NCBI GenBank assembly: GCA_934776915.1
Contig: CAKVNA010000006.1
Location: forward strand, 1 to 15,628
DNA from: an uncultured Clostridia bacterium
GTDB lineage: Bacteria > Bacillota > Clostridia > Christensenellales > UBA1242
DNA length: 15,628 bases
Reading direction: 5' to 3'
This document shows, in pieces, positions 8,739-13,322 of this stretch (positions are counted from its first letter, which is position 1; each line of letters opens with the position of its first letter). A program made the position numbers and the translations under genes. The notes beneath the pieces were generated by a model. It searched no databases. It had not been told where the DNA came from and was given only the letters and a program-made list of their open reading frames with translations.

Positions 8739-9260
8739 TTACAAAGAATAGTCCTCGTTTTCGTCATATTCAAGTTCTTCGCCGTCAGAAAATTCTTCCA
8801 CAACTTCAATTCCTTTATAAGCATGAAGCCTATCTTCGGGGAAAACATCAAGTCTTTGTTGCCTTATATACAAGAGGAAATCTTCAAATTCTTGTGCTTT
8901 TACAAGAGATTTAAGATAAACATTTTGAGAGAATTTATCGTCAATGTTTTCGGCAAAATTTTCGTGGTTGCCAGATTTGTAAGAGTAGATAAAGAGTTTT
9001 GCAGTGGTGTCAAATTCTTCCATAGATTTTTTTGACATCTTGTTCGCCCATGCAGAAATTTTGCTTTCAACAAGAGATTTTGTGCGGACATATTTTGAAA
9101 GCATAACTGCTTCCGTGTGGCTCACATCTTCTGGCACAACAGATTTAAGTTTTGCATATGATTCTGCCATTTCTGGAAATCTTGCAACAGATGAAATGTC
9201 GCTTGGAATTCCTACAAATGGTCTTAAAAGTTCAACATCATAAAGTGAAATATTGTTCAT
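8739..9260 (-). CDS. Orphan 173-residue acidic protein, function unknown
   Basis: I do not recognise a family. The start is ATG at 9260 with a strong Shine-Dalgarno (GGAGG, plus positions 9265-9269) 4 nt upstream. The protein is predicted soluble: there is no signal peptide or membrane segment. The central part (about residues 45-135) looks helical with regular hydrophobic spacing and many Lys/Glu. The last 20 residues are strongly acidic (FSDGEELEYDENEDYSL). It has its own promoter and converges on aspS, with a shared terminator between. Base composition is like its neighbours, so nothing points to recent transfer. The clear ribosome site, promoter and length support a real gene. Confidence 0.8.
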   Translation of the reverse strand: MNNISLYDVELLRPFVGIPSDISSVARFPEMAESYAKLKSVVPEDVSHTEAVMLSKYVRTKSLVESKISAWANKMSKKSMEEFDTTAKLFIYSYKSGNHENFAENIDDKFSQNVYLKSLVKAQEFEDFLLYIRQQRLDVFPEDRLHAYKGIEVVEEFSDGEELEYDENEDYSL

Positions 9261-9281
9261 AACCCCTCCATGTTTTATAGA

Positions 9282-9310
9282 ATTTTATCACATTTTGTGG
9301 GGCATTTCAA
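9282..9310 (-). promoter_or_regulatory. Promoter of the 173-residue orphan gene
   Basis: On the minus strand TTGAAA (9310-9305) and TAAAAT (9287-9282) are 17 bp apart, and TGA before the -10 makes it an extended -10. The predicted leader of roughly 15 nt contains the GGAGG ribosome site. Confidence 0.65.
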
Positions 9311-9324
9311 TGGGCAAAACATAC

Positions 9325-9356
9325 AAAAAAATAAACAAAGCAAAAGCCTTGTTTAT
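9325..9356 (-). terminator. Intrinsic terminator overlapping the stop codon of the 34-residue microprotein gene
   Basis: On the minus strand an 11-bp stem (plus 9346-9356 with 9331-9341), including one G-U pair, closes a four-base TTTT loop and is followed by a T run (plus A's at 9325-9330). The plus strand would have an A-C mismatch instead of the G-U pair, so it favours leftward transcription. The stop codon TAA (9355-9353) lies inside the stem. Confidence 0.8.
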
Positions 9357-9457
9357 TCTTCATCGTCATCAGAACCATATGTGAGATCTAATTCAAGTTG
9401 GTCTGGATTGCACTCTTTGTCCCAATCAATCCCGGGTAAATCTGGTTGATAATCCAT
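9353..9457 (-). CDS. 34-residue acidic microprotein
   Basis: A short reading frame starts at ATG 9457 and ends with TAA at 9355-9353. Nine Asp and four Glu among 34 residues, and a single Lys, make it very acidic; the end is GSDDDEE. A strong Shine-Dalgarno AGGAGG (plus 9463-9468) is 5 nt from the ATG, and an intrinsic terminator follows directly. It lies 55 nt downstream of tRNA-Glu on the same strand and probably shares its transcript, since I see no separate promoter. The ribosome site and terminator are what argue for a true gene; I recognise no family. One Cys (residue 16) and a Trp (residue 12) are present. Confidence 0.7.
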   Translation of the reverse strand: MDYQPDLPGIDWDKECNPDQLELDLTYGSDDDEE

Positions 9458-9512
9458 TTTGTCCTCCTCAATTTTTGCAAAAAACTTGCAAATGTTATTT
9501 CACAAAGAAATA

Positions 9513-9587
9513 TGGTACCACCAGCGGGGTTCGAACCCGCATTGCCGGCGTGAGAGGCCAGTGTACTAACCATTATACTATGATGGC
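9513..9587 (-). tRNA. tRNA-Glu (anticodon CTC)
   Basis: A 75-nt cloverleaf including an encoded CCA. Acceptor GCCATCA pairs with TGGTGGT (two G-U pairs), the D stem is GTAT/GTAC, the anticodon stem is CTGGC/GCCGG around the loop CTCTCAC, and the T arm is GCGGG-TTCGAAC-CCCGC. Positions 34-36 read CTC, which decodes GAG. The discriminator base is A. A promoter with an extended -10 lies just upstream. The 34-residue microprotein follows on the same strand. Confidence 0.96.
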
Positions 9588-9614
9588 AAGCGATTGTTTT
9601 TTGCAACCGAGATA

Positions 9615-9643
9615 ATAATAGCAAAGTTAAAAAGAAAAAGCAA
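9615..9643 (-). promoter_or_regulatory. Promoter of tRNA-Glu
   Basis: On the minus strand TTGCTT (9643-9638) and TATTAT (9620-9615) are separated by 17 bp, and TGC just before the -10 forms an extended -10 element. The transcript would start about 20 nt before the tRNA. The -35 is weak (three of six). Confidence 0.6.
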
Positions 9644-9676
9644 TAGATTTGTCAACTTTTTTTCAAAAAAAATATT

Positions 9677-9705
9677 TTGACTATTTTGTGCAAGTCGTGT
9701 AAAAT
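9677..9705 (+). promoter_or_regulatory. Promoter of comEC-holA
   Basis: TTGACT (9677-9682) and TAAAAT (9700-9705) are 17 bp apart. Transcription would begin near 9712, only about 12 nt before the likely comEC start, and no Shine-Dalgarno is seen in that short leader. Confidence 0.7.
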
Positions 9706-9723
9706 AAAAATGTAGTTTTGAAA

Positions 9724-11340
9724 ATGATGACAAAATTTAAGAAAATATGTAATTTTAGGGCAATATTTTTCCTCTTTTTGCTTGCTATGCTTTGCATTTT
9801 CGGGGCAGTAAGGGTATATAGCGACAAAATTTATCTTGTGTTGCTAGTTTTTCCCATTGCATATTTTTTGTATTGTGGAATTAAAAAACGCTTTGTGTTG
9901 CTTGGCATATCTCTTATAATTTTGTGCGGCGTGTCGGCGTATTCATACATAAAACTTGATACTTTTGAAAAATATCCCACAATTCAGGGCAGAGTTTATA
10001 TCATGGCAACAGTGGAAACCCAAAAAGATGCTGACAACGCCTACTATATGGAATTTAGGGATATATATTACACGGCAGACAGAGAAACTCCTTTTCAAAA
10101 AGTTGAAGGCAGAGCAAGCATGGTCGTTAATTTTGGAGAGAAGTTTGACTATGTAGAACGCTTTGATAGGGTTATATTTGAAGCACGAGTTATGAAAAAC
10201 TCATTTACGCATAAAAATGGTGGAGCGTCTTTTTTGGCAACTAACAATGTGTATAGATTTTTTGCAATAAGCGGCACTGATGTTGAAAAAATTGGAAAAG
10301 ACAGCACTCCACTTGAAAATTTTAGAGAAAGGAATAGAAAACTGCTTATTGAAAACCTAGGCGAAAGAAATGGCAACATTTGCTACTCAATTTTGTATGG
10401 CGACAGGGCAACGGTGCCAACTCATGAGTTGGATAGTTTTAAGCAAAGTGGAGTCATGCATCTGTTTGCTGTGTCGGGCTTGCATGTGGCAATTCTTGTG
10501 ATGGCTATTGCGTGGCTTCTGTCAAAGTTTAGGGTAAATGACAAGGTTCAATTCTTTTTAATCTCTGGATTTCTGCTTGGCTATTGCGTTTTGTGTTCAT
10601 TCACACCATCTGTTGTTAGGGCAAGTGTTATGTCAATTTGTCTATTATTATCCAAACTTTTTGAACGAAAATATGACTCGCTAAACGCTCTAAGCCTTGC
10701 GGGAATAATCTTGCTAGTTTTCTCGCCAACAATGCTTTTTGCAGTGGGCTTTCAGTTGTCATTTGCAGCAGTTTTTGGCATAATTTCAATGTCAAGAATT
10801 TTGGGCTTTATTAAGTTTAAAAGTGCTTTTATGCAAGAGTTTTGGAATGTTACAAAACTATCTTTATCTGCTCAAATTGGGGTGCTTCCAATAATGCTTT
10901 ACTACTTTGGTTGTGTTACAACTTGGACAATGCTTGCAAACTTGTTTTTAATTCCACTTTTCACTCTGTTTTATACACTCTTGTTCGTTTGCAACATAAT
11001 TGTTATGATAATCCCGTCACTTGGGTTCATTCTAAAAGCTCCAGGGATACTCTTTGACTTGTTTGTGTATTTCAATGAACTGATTATCTCACTGCCGGGG
11101 AGTAGCATTGAATACACTGATGTAAATGTGCTTTCAATAGTTTTATACATGGCTCTTTTGTGGAGCGGTAGCAAATATTTTGTAGTTAGTGCAAGGACTA
11201 GGGCGATAGTTGCAATGGTCATAGTTTTGTGCATAACTTTTTCGCTGTTTATGACAGACTTGCAGTTCTTTGGCGGGGAAGCAAATATAACTCCTCGGAG
11301 TTCGCCGAGAGGTGCCTTTTTGGCACAAAAATGTGGATAA
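9724..11340 (+). CDS. comEC: ComEC/Rec2-family DNA uptake channel, no metallo-beta-lactamase domain
   Basis: ComEC is the inner-membrane channel that brings single-stranded DNA into the cell during natural transformation. The 538-residue protein has an N-terminal group of membrane helices, a soluble beta-rich DUF4131-type region (about 80-200), and the competence domain with the family hallmark GDRATVP followed by MHLFAVSGLHVAIL (SGLHV at 251-255) and many further helices. After the last helix (VIVLCITFSLF) it ends within about 30 residues, so the C-terminal metallo-beta-lactamase/nuclease domain of full-length ComEC (about 775 residues in Bacillus) is absent. The 43 nt before holA cannot hold it. 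Start: ATG at 9724 (also 9727, or TTG 9718) without a visible Shine-Dalgarno. It probably forms an operon with holA. I see no frameshift. Confidence 0.92.
   Translation: MMTKFKKICNFRAIFFLFLLAMLCIFGAVRVYSDKIYLVLLVFPIAYFLYCGIKKRFVLLGISLIILCGVSAYSYIKLDTFEKYPTIQGRVYIMATVETQKDADNAYYMEFRDIYYTADRETPFQKVEGRASMVVNFGEKFDYVERFDRVIFEARVMKNSFTHKNGGASFLATNNVYRFFAISGTDVEKIGKDSTPLENFRERNRKLLIENLGERNGNICYSILYGDRATVPTHELDSFKQSGVMHLFAVSGLHVAILVMAIAWLLSKFRVNDKVQFFLISGFLLGYCVLCSFTPSVVRASVMSICLLLSKLFERKYDSLNALSLAGIILLVFSPTMLFAVGFQLSFAAVFGIISMSRILGFIKFKSAFMQEFWNVTKLSLSAQIGVLPIMLYYFGCVTTWTMLANLFLIPLFTLFYTLLFVCNIIVMIIPSLGFILKAPGILFDLFVYFNELIISLPGSSIEYTDVNVLSIVLYMALLWSGSKYFVVSARTRAIVAMVIVLCITFSLFMTDLQFFGGEANITPRSSPRGAFLAQKCG
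11294..11326. repeat. Two adjacent small hairpins at the 3' end of comEC
   Basis: CTCGG (11294-11298) pairs with CCGAG (11305-11309), and three bases later GTGCC (11312-11316) pairs with GGCAC (11322-11326) around a TTTTT loop. Both lie in the last codons of comEC, in a patch more GC-rich than its surroundings. No T run follows directly, so this is not a clear terminator. It could be a small palindromic repeat element. Confidence 0.55.
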
Positions 11341-11383
11341 ATATTGCTTTTTTTGTGGGTTAGTGTATAATTGAGGAGAAATT

Positions 11384-12358
11384 ATGAGATACGAAGATTT
11401 GGATAACAAACTAAAAATGGGTGTAGGAAGTGTGTATATAATAAACGGTGGCGAAAGTCTGCTGACTGTTGGGGCTTTGTCAAAAATTGAAAAGGCTTTA
11501 AACATCACACTCCCAGACTTCAACAAAAATGTCTTTATGGACGACTACACAAGGGGTGCTGGGGCGATAGTCGAGAGTTGCCAAGCGTTGCCATTTTGTG
11601 ATGCAAGACGATTGGTTGTTGTCCACGATTATTTGGGCAAGAAAAACGAAAGTGAAAGAAAAATTTTTCTCAAATACTTTGAAAAACCAAACCCAACAAC
11701 TTGTCTTGTGTTCTTTTCCACGATGAAAAGTGAGTTTTTTACAAGCCTTGAAGGGAAAGTTGAAAATATCGACTGCGAAAAGCCAAGCCCAGTGTTTTTG
11801 AATAACTTTGTAGAAAGCAAACTAAAAGAAAAGGGAATTGTGGCAGACAGAGTGGCAGTTTTGAAACTTGTTGAATATTGCAACAACAGTATCACCAAAC
11901 TTGACACAGAAATTGACAAAATATCAGCAATAATCGGCTCGGGGGCGAAACTTCTGGCGGAAGATGTGGAAAATTTTGTTACAAAAGACCTTGAATATGT
12001 AATTTTTGACCTAACAAACGCCATAAGTGAAAAAAATGGGGACAAAGCCTTTGCTCTTGTTGACGCAATGCTAAAAAGCAAGGAGCAACCCTCCAAAATT
12101 ATCTCCACCATGCAGTCACATTTCAGAAGATTGTTCTTTATTGCAAGAAGCAACTGCTCTGTGGCAGAACTTTCAAAATATCTTGGCGTAAAGGAATATG
12201 CAATTTCAAAATACAAAGCACAACTCAAAAATTTTAGTTTAGGGGAACTTAAAAGAGCGTTTGACTTGTGTGCAAAAACGGAATATGCAACAAAAAGTGG
12301 GGAAATGGACGCAAAAAATGCAGTGGGCTATCTTGTGGCGAGCATTTTGAATGGCTAA
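11384..12358 (+). CDS. holA: DNA polymerase III delta subunit
   Basis: HolA is the wrench subunit of the clamp loader; it opens the beta sliding clamp for loading onto primed DNA. The 324-residue protein has the expected pattern: VYIINGGESLL near the N-terminus, CQALPFCDARRLVVV, the KLDTEIDKI helix region, then EYVIFDLTNAI and a C-terminal collar with QPSKIISTMQSHFRRLFF. The start is ATG at 11384 with AGGAG (11374-11378) 5 nt upstream. It follows comEC by 43 nt, the usual Bacillota order. A TATAAT at 11366-11371 with TTGCTT 16 bp upstream looks like a promoter, but its transcripts would begin within the Shine-Dalgarno, so I think comEC readthrough is the main source. It has no P-loop, as expected for delta. 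Confidence 0.95.
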   Translation: MRYEDLDNKLKMGVGSVYIINGGESLLTVGALSKIEKALNITLPDFNKNVFMDDYTRGAGAIVESCQALPFCDARRLVVVHDYLGKKNESERKIFLKYFEKPNPTTCLVFFSTMKSEFFTSLEGKVENIDCEKPSPVFLNNFVESKLKEKGIVADRVAVLKLVEYCNNSITKLDTEIDKISAIIGSGAKLLAEDVENFVTKDLEYVIFDLTNAISEKNGDKAFALVDAMLKSKEQPSKIISTMQSHFRRLFFIARSNCSVAELSKYLGVKEYAISKYKAQLKNFSLGELKRAFDLCAKTEYATKSGEMDAKNAVGYLVASILNG

Positions 12359-12425
12359 AATTGGGTGAAATGGCAAAATTGTTTGAAGTTTGTAAAAATT
12401 TTGTTAAAAAAGATTGAAAAAAGGG

Positions 12426-12454
12426 TTGCAAATTAAATTTCAATATGCTAGAAT
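12426..12454 (+). promoter_or_regulatory. Promoter of rpsT
   Basis: TTGCAA (12426-12431) and TAGAAT (12449-12454) are exactly 17 bp apart with TGC forming an extended -10. The start of transcription near 12461 leaves a leader of about 20 nt that holds AAGGAG (12469-12474). Confidence 0.8.
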
Positions 12455-12480
12455 TGACGAGTATTAAAAAGGAGTTAGCA

Positions 12481-12819
12481 ATGCCAAATATCAAATCAGC
12501 AAAGAAAAGGGTTTTAGTTTCCGCTAGAAGAAAGGAAGAAAACAGATATGTCAAGTCCACAATGGCAACAATGATTAAGAATTTCAGAGTTGTTGTTGGT
12601 CAAGATGTTCAAAAAGCAGAAGCTATGCTTGTTGACATAACATCTTACATTGACTCTGCAAAGAGCAAGGGTGTTATCCATGCAAACACAGCCAGCAGAA
12701 AGATTGCTCGTCTTAACTTGCTCCTTAACAAAGCAAAAGCAGCATCTGAAAGCAAGGAACAACCAACAGAAACTGAAGAAAAACCTAAGAAATCAAGAGC
12801 CAAAAAAGTGGAAGAATAA
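12481..12819 (+). CDS. rpsT: Small ribosomal subunit protein S20 (bS20) with an extended C-terminus
   Basis: S20 binds 16S rRNA and helps assemble the 30S body. The start is ATG at 12481: AAGGAG (12469-12474) is 6 nt upstream, and the protein then opens with the family's MPNIKSAKKR. The earlier in-frame ATG at 12445 lies inside the promoter -10 region and cannot be used. The helical body includes HANTASRKIARLNLLLNKA, the conserved S20 end. The protein is 112 residues, longer than the usual 85-90; the last 25 or so residues are a Lys/Glu/Pro/Ser low-complexity tail (SKEQPTETEEKPKKSRAKK). It has its own promoter and terminator, but no terminator is seen after holA, so readthrough from comEC-holA is possible. 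Confidence 0.96.
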   Translation: MPNIKSAKKRVLVSARRKEENRYVKSTMATMIKNFRVVVGQDVQKAEAMLVDITSYIDSAKSKGVIHANTASRKIARLNLLLNKAKAASESKEQPTETEEKPKKSRAKKVEE

Positions 12820-12835
12820 AATATTTTATGGGTTT

Positions 12836-12864
12836 AAAAACACCGACATAAGTCGGTGTTTTTT
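12836..12864. terminator. Bidirectional intrinsic terminator after rpsT
   Basis: CACCGAC (12841-12847) pairs with GTCGGTG (12852-12858) around ATAA. Five A's before and six T's after lengthen the stem and give T runs on both strands. It serves rpsT and the convergent repressor gene, which stops at 12871. Confidence 0.92.
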
Positions 12865-12870
12865 GTCGTC

Positions 12871-13080
12871 TTAATCAATAAGCCCCAATATATAATCACT
12901 CGGAACGGCAAAATATTTGCAAAGTGCCACAATATAACTTGCCTTTGGCTCGTTTATCTCCTTTTCCCAAAAGTCAATAGCCTTTTGCGTCACCCCAATT
13001 TCGCTTGCTAACTCACGCTGGGAAATTCCTTTTTCTTTCCTAAGTTCCTTTAATCTTTTGCTCAGTTCCATAATCAACAT
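12871..13080 (-). CDS. XRE/Cro-CI family helix-turn-helix repressor
   Basis: A 69-residue DNA-binding protein made almost only of an HTH_3 (XRE) domain: LSKRLKELRKEKGISQRELA, then SEIGVTQKAIDFWEKEINEPKA with the recognition helix around VTQKAIDFWE, then a closing helix (YIVALCKYFAVPSDYILGL). There is no separate oligomerisation domain, so it should bind as a simple dimer. Starts at 13080 or 13071 (MELSKRL) are possible and neither has a Shine-Dalgarno. The predicted transcript start falls on the ATG at 13080, so a leaderless mRNA is plausible. Two identical-type palindromes lie in the region between this gene and the divergent surface protein gene, one over this gene's own -10, which suggests self-repression and control of the neighbour. 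The target is inference from context. Confidence 0.9.
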   Translation of the reverse strand: MLIMELSKRLKELRKEKGISQRELASEIGVTQKAIDFWEKEINEPKASYIVALCKYFAVPSDYILGLID

Positions 13081-13082
13081 AA

Positions 13083-13104
13083 TTTTAGTAGATTTCTACT
13101 AAAA
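13083..13104. promoter_or_regulatory. Operator 1, palindrome over the repressor promoter
   Basis: A perfect inverted repeat with 10-bp arms (13083-13092 and 13095-13104) and a 2-bp centre. The core 14 bp at 13087-13100, AGTAGATTTCTACT, repeats in operator 2 with only one central base changed. It covers the -10 of the leftward promoter and ends 3 bp from the repressor ATG. Confidence 0.85.
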
Positions 13105-13115
13105 AAACTTGACAA
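13087..13115 (-). promoter_or_regulatory. Leftward promoter of the XRE repressor gene
   Basis: On the minus strand TTGTCA (13115-13110, five of six) and TCTACT (13092-13087, four of six) are 17 bp apart. The -35 overlaps that of the rightward promoter. Transcription would start near 13080, the A of the first ATG. The -10 lies within operator 1. Confidence 0.55.
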
Positions 13116-13137
13116 AGTAGAATTCTACTCATATAAT
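13109..13137 (+). promoter_or_regulatory. Rightward perfect consensus promoter toward the surface protein gene
   Basis: TTGACA (13109-13114) and TATAAT (13132-13137) are separated by exactly 17 bp, a full consensus match. Operator 2 fills most of the spacer, so a bound dimer would block RNA polymerase. Its transcript would cross a leader of about 180 nt to the ATG at 13323. Confidence 0.85.
13116..13129. promoter_or_regulatory. Operator 2, palindrome inside the rightward promoter spacer
   Basis: AGTAGAATTCTACT is a perfect 14-bp palindrome located between the -35 and -10 hexamers of the rightward promoter. Its half site AGTAGA is the same as in operator 1; the centres are 29 bp apart. Confidence 0.85.
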
Positions 13138-13322
13138 TTTAGTGTATTATAAATTATTTATTACACATATGTTTTTTTATGTCGAAATATAACAACTTTT
13201 GTCATATTATGCAACATAAATAATTTATTGCAAAGACTACATAAAAGACTGCCTACATATCAAGTTTTTTGTCTTTTTTTGTTTTAAAAGTCGTTTTACT
13301 GCATTTTGCACTTGGAAAGCCT
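13138..13322 (+). other. AT-rich untranslated leader of the surface protein gene
   Basis: No gene is seen. It holds a 13-bp inverted repeat (13149-13161 and 13216-13228), a direct repeat AAAGACT (at about 13233 and 13244), and a weak stem AAAAGAC (13243-13249) with GTCTTTT (13271-13277) followed by T's, which could be an attenuator-like structure. A modest ribosome site GGAAAG (13314-13319) precedes the ATG at 13323. Confidence 0.5.
13149..13228. repeat. 13-bp inverted repeat flanking 54 bp in the leader
   Basis: ATAAATTATTTAT (13149-13161) and its exact reverse complement ATAAATAATTTAT (13216-13228). The arms contain only A and T, so chance is possible. It may form a stem in the leader RNA. 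Confidence 0.45.

Noticed and set aside
9388..9624. A 78-residue minus-strand reading frame across the tRNA region
   Set aside because: It is a translation of tRNA-Glu; the MVSTLASHAGNAGSNPAGG-type string is a known false protein from tRNA genes. The true coding frame here is the shorter one at 9353-9457.
11344..11371. Promoter-like TTGCTT-16-TATAAT just before holA
   Set aside because: Its transcript would start in or after the Shine-Dalgarno of holA, so it is probably fortuitous or minor.
11629..12228. A 199-residue minus-strand frame inside holA
   Set aside because: Shadow frame opposite a clear holA gene; Ser/Phe-rich composition typical of antisense translation.
12445..12480. Upstream ATG extension of rpsT
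   Set aside because: The ATG lies inside the promoter -10 region; the ATG at 12481 has AAGGAG 6 nt upstream and the normal S20 N-terminus.
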